This document shows positions 26,200 through 37,752 of a DNA stretch of 64,000 nt, in pieces. The stretch is taken from contig JAIXYT010000008.1 of the NCBI GenBank assembly GCA_027490095.1, positions 1 through 64,000 of the forward strand. The letters run 5' to 3'. The number at the start of each line of letters is the position of its first letter. Position 1 is the stretch's first letter. Under the pieces are notes generated by a model, which had not been told where the DNA came from, made no database searches, and saw nothing but the letters and a program-made list of their open reading frames with translations. The position numbers and the translations under genes are program-made. This DNA is from Sphingomonadales bacterium (GTDB taxonomy: Bacteria > Pseudomonadota > Alphaproteobacteria > Sphingomonadales > Sphingomonadaceae).

Positions 26200-27222
26200 A
26201 TGGCGGGACCCCTCTCCCTCAGGATCGCGACCGACGACCTTCTGCTGAAGGCACCGTTCCGCATCTCGGGCCATGTCTTCACCTCCACCCCGATCGTCGT
26301 GGCGACGGTGTCGCGCGGCGGGGTGCCGGGCCGGGGAGAGGCGTCGGGCGTCTACTACACCGGCGACACGGTGGAGAAGGCGGCGGCCACGCTGGACGCG
26401 CTGGCGCCCTCGCTGGACCCAGGACTGACGCGGGACGGGCTCAGGACCCTGCTTCCGCCCGGGGGCGCGCGCAATGCGCTCGACTGCGCGCTGTGGGAAC
26501 TGGAATCGCGGGAGGCCGGCAAGCCGGTCTGGGCGCTTGCAGGACTTGCGCCGCCGCGCCCGCTGCTCACCACCATCACGCTCGGCGCGGACGATCCGGC
26601 GGTGATGGGACAGGCGGCGGCGGGCGTCGGCTTTGCGCGGGCGCTGAAGCTGAAGCTGACCGGCGACTGCGACGTGGACATGGCCCGCGTGAAGGCCGTT
26701 CGCGCGGCCCGGCCGGATGTGTGGATCGGAGTGGACGCGAACCAGGGCTATTCGGGCGGGGACCATATCGCGCCGCTGATCTCGGTGCTGATGGACTGCG
26801 CTGTCTCGCTGCTGGAGCAGCCCTTCAAGCGCGGCAACGAGGCGGCGCTGGACGGGTTGCGGCTGCCGCTGCCGGTGGCGGCCGATGAAAGCTGCCTCGA
26901 CCTCGTCGAGCTGGAGACGCTGCCGGGGCGCTTCGACGTGGTGAACATCAAGCTCGACAAGTGCGGCGGGCTGACGGAGGGGCTGATGATCGCCCGGCGG
27001 GCCGAGACGCTGGGGCTGAAGGTGATGGTGGGCAACATGGTCGGCACCAGCCTGAGCGCCGCCCCCGGGTTCGTGCTGGGGCAGCTGTGCGACGTGGTCG
27101 ACCTGGACGGCCCCTTCTTCATCGCGCGCGATCCGGCACCGACGGTCGACTATTCCGGCGGGGACATCTGGTGCCCCGACGAGATCTGGGGCCCGTCGGC
27201 CCGGCTGGAAGAGGCGGCATGA
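26200..27222 (+). CDS. dgcA: Dipeptide epimerase / N-acyl amino acid racemase (enolase superfamily, DgcA-like)
   Basis: A 340-residue member of the mandelate racemase/muconate lactonising superfamily. Catalytic and metal motifs are complete: KLKLTGD (KxK acid/base, about residues 150-153), GVDANQGY (Asp about 178), LLEQPF (Glu about 207), AADES (Asp about 230) and IKLDKCGG (second acid/base Lys, about 252). This set is that of Ala-Glu-type dipeptide epimerases; the same family includes DgcA, which racemises N-acetyl-D-glutamate. The gene starts 3 bases after the hydrolase stop and overlaps the S15 gene by 4. A DUF1611 (DgcN-like) gene in the same block supports the DgcA reading; dipeptide epimerase remains possible. 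Confidence 0.8.
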   Translation: MAGPLSLRIATDDLLLKAPFRISGHVFTSTPIVVATVSRGGVPGRGEASGVYYTGDTVEKAAATLDALAPSLDPGLTRDGLRTLLPPGGARNALDCALWELESREAGKPVWALAGLAPPRPLLTTITLGADDPAVMGQAAAGVGFARALKLKLTGDCDVDMARVKAVRAARPDVWIGVDANQGYSGGDHIAPLISVLMDCAVSLLEQPFKRGNEAALDGLRLPLPVAADESCLDLVELETLPGRFDVVNIKLDKCGGLTEGLMIARRAETLGLKVMVGNMVGTSLSAAPGFVLGQLCDVVDLDGPFFIARDPAPTVDYSGGDIWCPDEIWGPSARLEEAA

Positions 27223-29009
27223 TGAAGGTGCTCGCAGGGGCGGTCGCGGCGCTTGCCGCCCTTCAGCCAGCGGCAGCGCAGGTGCAGCCGCAGACGGCCG
27301 CAGCGCCGAGCTCGGCTTCCGTGTCGATCGAATGGGGCGCCAAGGCGAGGATGGCCGACGGCGTGGTGCTGAATGCCACGATCTACCGGCCGCGCGCGGC
27401 GCAGCCCGATGCGCCGTGCATCGTTTCCATCACGCCCTATATTTCCGACACTTACCACAACCGGGGCATCTATTTCGCAGGGCGCGGCCTGCCCTACATC
27501 CAGGTCGACAGCCGCGGGCGGGGCAACAGCGGCGGCGAGTTCCGGCCCTTCTACCAGGAGATCGCCGACGGCCCGCAGATCATCGAATGGGCCGCCAGGC
27601 AGCCGGGTTGCAACGGCAAGGTCGGCATGTGGGGCGGCTCCTATGCGGGTACCAACCAGTGGGCGACGGCCAAGGGCAAGCCGGCGCATCTTTCCACGAT
27701 CGTGCCCGTTGCATCGGCCTTCGCAGGCGTCGACTTCCCGATGCGCAACAACATCGCCTACGCCTACATCCTGCAGTGGCTGACCTACACGGCGGGCTCG
27801 GCGCTGCAGTCCGGCATCTTTGCCGACCAGGTCTTCTGGGCCGGCGTGTGGCTGGAGCGGGCGAAGGCGGGGGCGGCATTCGAGACGCTTCCCCAGGCGC
27901 TGGATGTGGGCCGCCCCGTGCTTGCCGAATGGCTGAAGCATCCGACGCAGGACAGCTACTGGGAGCAGTTCTCGCCTTCGGCCGCCGAGTATGCGCGGAT
28001 GGATTTTCCGATCCTGACGATCACCGGCAGCCATGACGACGACCAGCCGGGCGCGCTGGAGCACTATCGCCGCCACCTGGCCGCGCGCGGTGGGGTGGAG
28101 AAGGCCAATCACTGGCTGGTGATCGGGCCCTGGGATCATGCCGCGACCCGCACGCCGCGCGCCGAGATGGGCGGCGTGACGTTCGGGCCGGCGAGCCTGG
28201 TGGACCTGCCCGACCTGCATGTGCAGTGGTACAGGTGGACCATGGCCGATGGGCCCAAGCCCGCCTTCCTGTCCGCGCCTGTGCGCTACTATGTGATGGG
28301 GGCCGAGCGCTGGCGTGACGCGCCCAGCCTCGAGGCTGTCACGGCCAGGCGCGTCGGGCTGCCGCTCGGCTCGTCCGGCAAGGCCAATCTTGCAGGGTCC
28401 CCCGGGACACTCGGCCGTGTCGGCACGGCGCGCTTCGACAGCTATGTCTATGATCCCCGCAAGCTTCCGACGGCCGATGTCGAGCTTGCGCCGAGCCCGG
28501 ATGTCCTCACCGACGATCGCATGTGGTTGGCGCTCGACGGCCAGCAGCTTGTCTATGTTTCGCAGCCCTTCCCTGCGCCCACCGAACTGTCGGGCTTTTT
28601 CCGGCTTGTCGCCAACATCGCAATCGACCAGCCGGACACCGACATCGTGGTTTCCATCCACGAGCTGAAGCCCGACGGCAGTGTCATCCTGCTGACCACC
28701 GACCAGATGCGCGGCCGGCACCGGGAAGGCCTGGGGACGGACAGGCTGGTCCCTGTCGGCAAGGTGCTGCCGTGGGTGTTCGACCGCTTCACCTTCGTCT
28801 CGCGCGAGATCGCGGCCGGCAGCCGGCTGAGGCTGACGCTGGCCCCCAACGCCTCGATTGCGACGCAGCGCAACCTCAACAGCGCCAGGCCGGTCTCTCA
28901 GCAGACCCTTGCCGATGCGCGGCCGGTGACTGTGCGCCTGGTGCACGACAGGTCGAACCCGAGCATCCTGGAACTGCCCTATGGCCGGCCTGACGGAGAG
29001 CGGCAGTGA
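27219..29009 (+). CDS. CocE/NonD (S15) family hydrolase
   Basis: A 596-residue exported alpha/beta hydrolase. Signal peptide 1-21 (AAAQ). Catalytic Ser in WGGSYAG (about residue 139), Asp in GSHDDDQPG (about 271), His in WDHAAT (about 306), and a C-terminal jelly-roll domain. The family contains X-Pro dipeptidyl-peptidases, alpha-amino-acid ester hydrolases, cocaine esterase and glutaryl-7-ACA acylase. In this operon an aminopeptidase or acylase on unusual peptides seems likely. ATG 27219 overlaps the epimerase stop (ATGA). Confidence 0.87.
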   Translation: MMKVLAGAVAALAALQPAAAQVQPQTAAAPSSASVSIEWGAKARMADGVVLNATIYRPRAAQPDAPCIVSITPYISDTYHNRGIYFAGRGLPYIQVDSRGRGNSGGEFRPFYQEIADGPQIIEWAARQPGCNGKVGMWGGSYAGTNQWATAKGKPAHLSTIVPVASAFAGVDFPMRNNIAYAYILQWLTYTAGSALQSGIFADQVFWAGVWLERAKAGAAFETLPQALDVGRPVLAEWLKHPTQDSYWEQFSPSAAEYARMDFPILTITGSHDDDQPGALEHYRRHLAARGGVEKANHWLVIGPWDHAATRTPRAEMGGVTFGPASLVDLPDLHVQWYRWTMADGPKPAFLSAPVRYYVMGAERWRDAPSLEAVTARRVGLPLGSSGKANLAGSPGTLGRVGTARFDSYVYDPRKLPTADVELAPSPDVLTDDRMWLALDGQQLVYVSQPFPAPTELSGFFRLVANIAIDQPDTDIVVSIHELKPDGSVILLTTDQMRGRHREGLGTDRLVPVGKVLPWVFDRFTFVSREIAAGSRLRLTLAPNASIATQRNLNSARPVSQQTLADARPVTVRLVHDRSNPSILELPYGRPDGERQ

Positions 29010-29109
29010 CCGGCGCGATCCCGACCTGCCCCGGCAAGACCCGTGTACAGGCACTGAGACTGATGTCATCTTCACAAAAAAACAGGGACGACATGAGAAG
29101 GGGAATGTC

Positions 29110-31410
<2,301 letters not shown>

Positions 31411-31506
31411 CATGTGTCCGGGCGGGCCCTGTTGCCGGAAGGCCGAACCGGGTCCGGGGCCCCGCCTGGACGCAAACCTCGATTTCCAGCGTCAGTCCGA
31501 CCCTGT

Positions 31507-31539
31507 GCCGGGGCGGCGTTTGCAGCCCCGGCCCTTTTT
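31507..31539 (+). terminator. Intrinsic terminator after the TonB receptor gene
   Basis: GCCGGGGCGGC (31507-31517) and GCAGCCCCGGC (31522-31532) form an 11-base stem with a single mismatch and a GTTT loop, followed by CCTTTTT. This is a textbook factor-independent terminator, placed 16 bases before the next gene start at 31555; it would limit read-through into the esterase genes. Confidence 0.78.
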
Positions 31540-31554
31540 GCAGGATCGAAAGCC

Positions 31555-32511
31555 GTGATCATCCGAATGCTCCTGATGTCCGCGGTCCTCCTCGCGCTCG
31601 GCCTTCCGGCCGCTGCCCAGCCGGCTGCCTCCGGCGAGGCGACCACCCTCAGGTCCGCGCAGTGGGACTTTACTTCGAAGGTGAACGGGCGGACCTACCG
31701 CGTGCAGGTGGCGCTGCCGCTGGGGCCTCCGCCGCCGGGAGGTCATCCGGTGCTGTACGTGACGGACAGCTCGGGCTTCTTCGGGGCCTTTTCCAGTGCC
31801 GCCCGGGTGCGGACGATGGGGTTCGAGACGCGCGATGCCGTCGTCGTCGGGATCGGCTATCCCGAAGACGACATGAGCGTCCAGATGACGCGCCGGACGC
31901 TCGACCTGACGCCCAGCACGGACAAGGGCCGCGCGGAGATCATGGCCAAGGGTGGCAGGCCGGGCGAGTTCGGCGGGTCGGCCGATTTCCTGAGGATCAT
32001 CCAGACCGAGATCGAGCCGCGCGTAGCCGAAACCGCAAGGATCGACCCGGCCGACCGGACGCTGTATGGTCATTCCCTGGGTGGGCTGTTCGCGCTGGAC
32101 GTGCTGTTCCGCCAGCCCGGCGCCTTTCGAACCTATCTCGTCAGCAGCCCTTCGATCTGGTGGGACGGCAAGGCCGTGCTGGCGGGTGAAGCCGCCTTCG
32201 CGCGCCAGGTGACGGCCGGCTCGGTTGCGCCGCGCATCTTCATCCTGGTGGGCGGCACCGAGCAGACACCGCCGCCGCCGCCCTATCCACCCGGGTATAC
32301 GGCAGAGAGCCTGGCGCAGATTGCGCGCGAGTCCGCGATGGTGGACAATGCCGAGATGCTGGCCGCCCGGCTGAAAGCGCTGAAGGGCGCGCCCGGATAT
32401 GAGGTGAAATCGCAGGTCTTTGCCGGCGAGAGCCACATGAGCGTTCCGTTCGCGTCGCTCAATCCGCTGCTGACGTTTGCCCTTGCGCCTGCCGCAAGGC
32501 CGGTTCCCTGA
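31555..32511 (+). CDS. Exported alpha/beta hydrolase, esterase D / IroE-like
   Basis: A 318-residue secreted hydrolase: signal peptide (LLALGLPAAAQ), the YGHSLGGLFAL nucleophile (Ser about 174) and a His in GESHMSVPF (about 294), typical of the putative-esterase family that includes IroE/Fes siderophore esterases and feruloyl esterases. The GTG at 31555 with upstream AGGA is preferred; ATG 31567 lacks a ribosome site. It probably hydrolyses esters or amide conjugates in the periplasm. Followed 22 bases later by a beta-lactamase-fold gene. Confidence 0.82.
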   Translation: MIIRMLLMSAVLLALGLPAAAQPAASGEATTLRSAQWDFTSKVNGRTYRVQVALPLGPPPPGGHPVLYVTDSSGFFGAFSSAARVRTMGFETRDAVVVGIGYPEDDMSVQMTRRTLDLTPSTDKGRAEIMAKGGRPGEFGGSADFLRIIQTEIEPRVAETARIDPADRTLYGHSLGGLFALDVLFRQPGAFRTYLVSSPSIWWDGKAVLAGEAAFARQVTAGSVAPRIFILVGGTEQTPPPPPYPPGYTAESLAQIARESAMVDNAEMLAARLKALKGAPGYEVKSQVFAGESHMSVPFASLNPLLTFALAPAARPVP

Positions 32512-32533
32512 AAGCGCCAGAGGAGTTGCCGAC

Positions 32534-33727
32534 TTGCAGACCAGCACCGCACCCATGATGATCGGTCGCCGCGCGGCCCTGGGCCTAGGCGGTGCAGCGA
32601 TTGCCGCTGCCGCCCTGCGGTCGGCCCCGGCCCTTGGCGCCACCGGCTGGGCCGAGGTGGACGCGCTGGCGCAGACGTTCGTCGCCGACAGGTTCAGCCC
32701 CGGCGTTGCGATCACGGCCGTGCGCAACGGCAAGACCCTGCATTCCAGGGGCTATGGCATGGCGAACCTGGAGACCGGGACCGCCACCACGCCGCAGAGC
32801 GTGTTCCGCATCGGCTCCATCACCAAGCAGTTCACCGGCGCTGCGCTGCTGCTGCTGCAGGCCGACGGCAAGCTTTCGCTCGACGACCGGCTGGCGCGCT
32901 TTCTGCCCGGCTTCCCCGGCGCCACCGAAGTGACGCTGCGGCAGATGGCCAATCACACCTCGGGCTATGGCAACTACACCGACCAGCCGAACCCGAAGGA
33001 CCTCTTCGACCTTGCGCGCAGGGATTACGACAGCGTCGAGATCCAGCGCTGGATGGCCGAGGGCACCCGCCCGTTGTTCCTGTTCGAGCCCGGGACCGAC
33101 TGGGCCTATTCCAACACGGCTTTCCTGCTGCTGGGCGAAGTGATCAGCAAGGTGACGGGTGCGCCCTTCGGCGCATTCTTCGCCAAGCGGCTGTTCGAAC
33201 CAGCCGGGATGACGGCGACCGCGGTCGACAATGTGGCCGACATCGTTCCCAACCGGGCCAATGGCTATTCGGCGCGCGAGGGATCCGAGACGGAATTCAG
33301 CAATGCCCCCTTCATCTCGATGACGGTGCCCGGTTCCGCCGGCAACATGCGCTCCACGACCGAGGATCTCTGCCGCTGGCACGCGGCCCTTCTGGGCGGC
33401 AGGATCCTGCCGCCCGCCGGGCTGAAGCAGTTCCTTGCGCCCGCGCGCCTGAAGGATGGCAGCCAGCCGATGGCCGTCACCGAGCCGAACAAGCCCAAGG
33501 CGCCGCTGGATTATGGCCTCGGCATCTTCATGCGCAGTTTCGAAGGCCGCAGGACCGTCGAACATGGCGGGGGCATCTTCGGCTTCCTGTCGGACCTGCG
33601 AAGCTTCCCTGCCGAGGGGACGACAGTCTCGATCCTCACCAACAGTGATGCGGGCGGCCGCAAGGGCTACAGGGAGGCCAGCAAGGTGCTCGGGGCTGCC
33701 GTCAACCGCGCGGCGCTGGGCCTCTAG
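32534..33727 (+). CDS. Serine beta-lactamase-family hydrolase, Tat-exported
   Basis: A 397-residue class C beta-lactamase-type protein. The N-terminus has a twin-arginine signal (IGRRAALGLGGAA), SITK (Ser about 94), YSN (about 191) and HGGG (about 343). TTG 32534 has AGAGGAG eight bases upstream; the internal ATGs at 32555/32558 are alternatives that keep the Tat motif. Likely a D-aminopeptidase or esterase of the periplasm. One of five members of this fold in 24-47 kb. Confidence 0.84.
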   Translation: MQTSTAPMMIGRRAALGLGGAAIAAAALRSAPALGATGWAEVDALAQTFVADRFSPGVAITAVRNGKTLHSRGYGMANLETGTATTPQSVFRIGSITKQFTGAALLLLQADGKLSLDDRLARFLPGFPGATEVTLRQMANHTSGYGNYTDQPNPKDLFDLARRDYDSVEIQRWMAEGTRPLFLFEPGTDWAYSNTAFLLLGEVISKVTGAPFGAFFAKRLFEPAGMTATAVDNVADIVPNRANGYSAREGSETEFSNAPFISMTVPGSAGNMRSTTEDLCRWHAALLGGRILPPAGLKQFLAPARLKDGSQPMAVTEPNKPKAPLDYGLGIFMRSFEGRRTVEHGGGIFGFLSDLRSFPAEGTTVSILTNSDAGGRKGYREASKVLGAAVNRAALGL

Positions 33728-33731
33728 CCGG

Positions 33732-35312
33732 ATGCGGGCCGCGGCGGTCGCCCTTGTGACTGCGCTGGCGCTGGGGGCGCCTGTGCGGGCTGCACCGCCC
33801 CCGACGCTCGATTCCGATGTGGCGGGGCTGCTGGCGGACGGTCCGCCCGGCATGGCGGTCGCCATCGTGGAGGACGGCAGGACCAGCCTTGCCAAGGGCT
33901 ATGGCACCCGGCGGATCGGCAGCAGCGAGCCCGTTGGACCCGGGACGCTGTTCGAGATCGGATCGACCAGCAAGGCCTTCACGGCGGCCGCGCTCGCCAT
34001 CCTGGTGGAGGAGGGCAAGCTGAAATGGGACGACCGGGTGGTCGACCATATGCCCGCGTTCCAGATGCACGACCCCTGGGTGACGCGGGAGATGCAGGTG
34101 AAGGACCTGCTGGTGCACCGCTCGGGCCTGGGTCTGGGCGCCGGGGACCTGACCTTCGTGCCGCGCACCACCCACAGCCGCGCCGAGGTGATGGGGGCGC
34201 TGCGCTGGCTGAAGCCCGAGACCAGCTTCCGCACGACCTTTGCCTATTCGAACCTGATGTATGTGGCGGCCGGCCAGCTGATCGAGACGGTGAGCGGCCA
34301 GAGCTGGGAGCAGTTCGTCGAGGCGCGGATCCTGACGCCGGCCGGGATGGCGGGCAGCTTTGCGCTGGGGCAGAGCCGGTTCGATTCGCCGCGTGGGGCA
34401 GACCGGGCGCAACCGCACGCGCGCCTTGGCCCGCCTTTCCGCGGGGTCGGCGCGATCAGCATGCTGGACGAGCGCAACGGCCTCGGCCCCAATGCGGGGG
34501 CGGCCGGCGCGATTGCCAGCAGCGCGAACGACATGGCGCGCTGGATCGCCACCCAGCTGGCCAAGGGGCAGGTGCCGGGCGGCAAGCGGCTGTGGACGGA
34601 AGCGACGGCAGACCAGATGTGGCAGGCGGTGACGCCGATCCCCACGCGCCCGCCGCAGGGGCCGCTGGCGGACGCGCAGGCCAAGTTCGGCAACTATGCG
34701 CTCGGCTGGTTCGTGCGGGATTACCACGGCGAGCGCGTCGTCACCCACGCTGGCGGAACCCTGGGGTTCATCACCGAGGTGGTGCTGCTGCCGGAGCGCA
34801 ATGTGGGCTTCGTGATCGTGCAGAACAGCGAGGATGTCACCGCCGCCCAGACGCTGATGTTCCGCCTGCTCGACCATTACACCGGCCGCCCGCCTGCGGA
34901 CTGGGCCGCGCGCTTCCGGGCCAAGCGGGCCGAGGACATTGCCGCCGGCGAGAAGGCGCTGGCGTCGCGTACGGCGCCCGCGACGGTGCTGCCCCGCTCG
35001 CTTCCGACGGCAGCCTATGCAGGCCGGTACCGGGACGCCTGGTACGGCCCCGTGACCGTGACGGCGAAGGGCGAGACGCTGACGCTCGACTTCACGAAGA
35101 CGCCGGGCATGGTCTCTCGGCTGGAGCCGTTCACCGGCGACAGCTTCGTTGCGCGCTGGACGGATCCGACGATCGAGCCGGCGATCATCAGCTTCCGTGT
35201 CGGCCCGGACCAGAAGGTTTCCGGCGCGACGCTGAAGGCCTGGTCCCCGATCGCGGACTTCAGCTTCGATTATCACAACCTCGACCTGCGGCCCGAAAGG
35301 GCGGCGCCATGA
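33732..35312 (+). CDS. Serine beta-lactamase-family hydrolase with C-terminal extension
   Basis: A 526-residue exported hydrolase: signal peptide (residues 1-20, VRA), STSK (Ser about 78), YSN (about 171) and HAGG (about 338), then a beta-rich C-terminal domain of about 120 residues as in D-aminopeptidase/DUF3471-type proteins. Starts 5 bases after the previous stop and overlaps the M19 dipeptidase gene by 4 (ATGA). Probably acts on D-amino-acid peptides or esters in the periplasm. Confidence 0.85.
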   Translation: MRAAAVALVTALALGAPVRAAPPPTLDSDVAGLLADGPPGMAVAIVEDGRTSLAKGYGTRRIGSSEPVGPGTLFEIGSTSKAFTAAALAILVEEGKLKWDDRVVDHMPAFQMHDPWVTREMQVKDLLVHRSGLGLGAGDLTFVPRTTHSRAEVMGALRWLKPETSFRTTFAYSNLMYVAAGQLIETVSGQSWEQFVEARILTPAGMAGSFALGQSRFDSPRGADRAQPHARLGPPFRGVGAISMLDERNGLGPNAGAAGAIASSANDMARWIATQLAKGQVPGGKRLWTEATADQMWQAVTPIPTRPPQGPLADAQAKFGNYALGWFVRDYHGERVVTHAGGTLGFITEVVLLPERNVGFVIVQNSEDVTAAQTLMFRLLDHYTGRPPADWAARFRAKRAEDIAAGEKALASRTAPATVLPRSLPTAAYAGRYRDAWYGPVTVTAKGETLTLDFTKTPGMVSRLEPFTGDSFVARWTDPTIEPAIISFRVGPDQKVSGATLKAWSPIADFSFDYHNLDLRPERAAP

Positions 35313-36454
35313 AGGGACACCCGGACTTGCCCACATGCTTTTCCCGCCGGCGGCTGCTTGCCGCCACCGTTGCCGCACCGATGCTGAACCTGGGGATGTT
35401 CAGGGCCCATGCGGCGTCGGAGCGACGCTATTCGCGGCGCGCGATGGATGTGGTGAAGGCGTCGCTGGTGATCGACATGCTGGCGCCGCTGAAGCTGGAC
35501 TTCCGTGAAGAGTATGTCGCAGGGCGCATCCCCGACGCCGATGCCCGGGATTTCCGAGCAAGCGGAATCACCGGCTTCCACAATGCGGTGGGCATCGGCG
35601 GGCCGGATGCGCAGAAGCAGGTGATGGGCTGGTTTGCCGCATGGTCGGGCTTTGCGGCGCGCAATTCCGACCTGTTCACGCTTGTCGACAAGGCCGCCGA
35701 CCTCGACCGTGCGAAGCGCGATGGGAAGGCGGCGATGATCCTGGGGATCCAGAATGCCGAGCATTTCGGCAAGCCCGAGGATGTGAAGCTGTTCCACCGG
35801 CTGGGCCAGCGGGTGTCGCAGCTGACCTACAACAGCCAGACCCTGATCGGATCGGGCAGCACCGACCGGGTGGACGGCGGGGTGAGCGATTTCGGGGCTT
35901 CGATCATCAAGGCGATGAACGAGGTGGGCATGCTGGTGGACGTGTCGCACTGCGGCGATCGCACGACGCTCGATGCGATCCAGCTGTCGGCCAGGCCGAT
36001 CGCGATCACCCACAGCAATGCGCGCGCGCTGGTGAACCACCCGCGGACGAAGACCGACGAGGCGATCAAGGCGCTGGGCGCACGCGGCGGGGTGATGGGA
36101 ATCACGGGGGTGCGCATGTTCGTGCGCGACAAGGACCCGACAAACATCGGACACATCGTGGATCATATCGACCATGTCGCGAAGCTGATCGGGATCGAGC
36201 ATGTGGGGATCGGATCCGATGCGGACCTCAACGGCTATGACGACATGCCGCCCGACCAGTACAAGGCGCTGAAGGCCAGCTACAAGGACAGCTATGCCTT
36301 CCGCGAGAAGATCGACATCGACGGGTTCGACCACCCGCTGAAGACCTTCGATCTTGCCGAGGAGCTGATCCGGCGCGGCTATTCGGATGCCAACATCTCG
36401 GCGGTGCTGGGGGGCAACTTCCGCCGGTTGCTGGCGTCGACCTGGGGCGGCTAG
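35309..36454 (+). CDS. Membrane dipeptidase (peptidase M19), Tat-exported
   Basis: A 381-residue renal-dipeptidase-family protein with a Tat signal (SRRRLLAATVAA). Zinc-site residues: Glu in QNAEHFG (about 150), His in DVSHCGDRT (about 213), His in ITHSNARAL (about 234) and Asp in GSDADLNG (about 303). The usual N-terminal HxD pair is not seen; VIDMLAPLKLDF occupies that place. M19 enzymes release free amino acids from dipeptides, often tolerating a C-terminal D-residue. Last gene of the plus-strand run; its stop faces the DUF1611 gene 9 bases away. Confidence 0.85.
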   Translation: MKGHPDLPTCFSRRRLLAATVAAPMLNLGMFRAHAASERRYSRRAMDVVKASLVIDMLAPLKLDFREEYVAGRIPDADARDFRASGITGFHNAVGIGGPDAQKQVMGWFAAWSGFAARNSDLFTLVDKAADLDRAKRDGKAAMILGIQNAEHFGKPEDVKLFHRLGQRVSQLTYNSQTLIGSGSTDRVDGGVSDFGASIIKAMNEVGMLVDVSHCGDRTTLDAIQLSARPIAITHSNARALVNHPRTKTDEAIKALGARGGVMGITGVRMFVRDKDPTNIGHIVDHIDHVAKLIGIEHVGIGSDADLNGYDDMPPDQYKALKASYKDSYAFREKIDIDGFDHPLKTFDLAEELIRRGYSDANISAVLGGNFRRLLASTWGG

Positions 36455-36463
36455 CGGGGGCGG

Positions 36464-37528
36464 CTAGGCCAGCATCCGGTCGACCACGGCGTCGACCCCG
36501 AAGCGCATCGGGTCCATCACCGGGAGGCCGTGTTCGGCCTGGAGCCGGGCCGCCAGCGCATGGGCGTCGGCTTCGGTCATGCTGGAGCTGTTCAGGCTGA
36601 TGCCGACGAAGCGGGGGTCCGGATTGGTGACGCGGGCGAGCGACAGGTAGGTCTGCATTGTCTCGGCGAGCGGGCGAATTGGGAAGCCGGGAAAGCCGCC
36701 GATCTCGTGGCGGCTGGGATCGTGGCAAAGGACCAGCGCATCGGGCTGGGAGCCGTGCAGCAGGCCCATGGTGACGCCGGCATAGGCCGGGTGGAAGATG
36801 GCGCCCTGGCCCTCCACCACGTCCCAGTGACCGGGCGCGGAATCGGGCGAGAGCGTTTCGGCGGCGCCGGCGACGAAGTCGGCCACCACGGCGTCGATCG
36901 CGACGCCTTCGCCGGCGATCATTATGCCGGTCTGTCCGGTTGCGCGGAAGTGGGCCGGCACCCCGCGGGCCTGGAGGGCACGGGCGATGGCGAGGGCGGT
37001 GTATTTCTTGCCCAGCGCGCAATCGGTGCCGACGGTGAGCAGGCGCTTGCCGGTGCGGCGAACGCCGCTTGCGATCGGAAATGCCCTGTCGCTGTGCCGG
37101 ACGTCGTGCAGCTGCCGACCGAGCCGCCTTGCGGCGGCGCCGACGACGGGGTGTTCGGACAGGCGCATGTGCAGTCCGCTGACGATATCGAGCCCGGCTT
37201 CCAAGGCGTCGAGCAGGCAGGCCACCCATTCGTCCGGCAGCTGGCCGCCGATGGGCGCGATCCCGATGAGGAGGGAGCGGGCGCCTGCGGCATGGGCCTC
37301 GGCGGGCGCCAGGTCGGGGAGGCCGAGATCGATGGCGTCGGGGCTGAGCCGCCACTGGCCGGTGCAGTCGTCCGGAGCCCATGCGCGGACGCCCTCGGCC
37401 GTCTTGGTGTAGGCGGATTTGGCCCGGTCTGCGACGAACAGCAGGTAGGGCTTGGCAATTGCGGCGCCGCGGGGTTCCCGGCCGGCTTCCGGAGCTGGTC
37501 CGGCCCGGCCGGCGATCATGGACTTCAT
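36464..37528 (-). CDS. dgcN: DUF1611 protein, DgcN-like D-glutamate N-acetyltransferase
   Basis: A 354-residue cytoplasmic protein with an ATP/GTP-binding-like loop GTDCALGKKYT (about residues 164-174) and C-terminal VEGQGAIFHPAYAGVTMG, both marks of DUF1611. In the described D-glutamate route DgcN makes N-acetyl-D-glutamate, which DgcA racemises. ATG 37528 follows AGGGGTGG. Upstream on its own strand lie TTGACA (37590-37595) and an operator-like element (37556-37570). It is convergent with the peptidase operon that holds the DgcA-like gene. The gene symbol is an inference from family and context. Confidence 0.72.
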   Translation of the reverse strand: MKSMIAGRAGPAPEAGREPRGAAIAKPYLLFVADRAKSAYTKTAEGVRAWAPDDCTGQWRLSPDAIDLGLPDLAPAEAHAAGARSLLIGIAPIGGQLPDEWVACLLDALEAGLDIVSGLHMRLSEHPVVGAAARRLGRQLHDVRHSDRAFPIASGVRRTGKRLLTVGTDCALGKKYTALAIARALQARGVPAHFRATGQTGIMIAGEGVAIDAVVADFVAGAAETLSPDSAPGHWDVVEGQGAIFHPAYAGVTMGLLHGSQPDALVLCHDPSRHEIGGFPGFPIRPLAETMQTYLSLARVTNPDPRFVGISLNSSSMTEADAHALAARLQAEHGLPVMDPMRFGVDAVVDRMLA

Positions 37529-37555
37529 TTCAACCACCCCTGTGTTCGCCGCTCG

Positions 37556-37570
37556 TTTCTGATTGGAAAA
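37556..37570 (-). promoter_or_regulatory. Operator-like element, dgcN side
   Basis: Minus strand TTTTCCAATCAGAAA, matching 11-12 of 15 positions of TTTTCCGATCAGGAT. It lies 28 bases before the dgcN-like ATG and overlaps the expected -10 region of a TTGACA promoter (37590-37595, minus strand, 17 bases spacing to GATTTT). Confidence 0.5.
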
Positions 37571-37589
37571 TCGGCGTTGCGTGGGCGCA

Positions 37590-37595
37590 TGTCAA
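37590..37595 (-). promoter_or_regulatory. -35 box (TTGACA) of the dgcN-like gene
   Basis: TTGACA on the minus strand, followed after 17 bases by GATTTT, about 62 bases before ATG 37528. The -10 is poor, but the -35 is perfect and the operator covers the -10. Confidence 0.4.
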
Positions 37596-37665
37596 GCAAA
37601 ACACTTGCGAAGGGGCACAAGAATCGCATCTGTCGGGCTGGTTCGGGCAGGCTGGACGCCGATAT

Positions 37666-37680
37666 TTTTCTGATCAGGCT
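37666..37680 (+). promoter_or_regulatory. Operator-like element, S9 peptidase side
   Basis: TTTTCTGATCAGGCT matches 13 of 15 positions of TTTTCCGATCAGGAT and contains the perfect palindrome CTGATCAG. It lies 73 bases before the S9 peptidase ATG and mirrors the element in front of the divergent dgcN-like gene. Confidence 0.5.
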
Positions 37681-37752
37681 TGCGTGGTGGTGCCATGTGG
37701 GACATTTTCCGGGGCGGCGGGCCGGCCAACGGCCGGAACGGGAGATTGCCCC

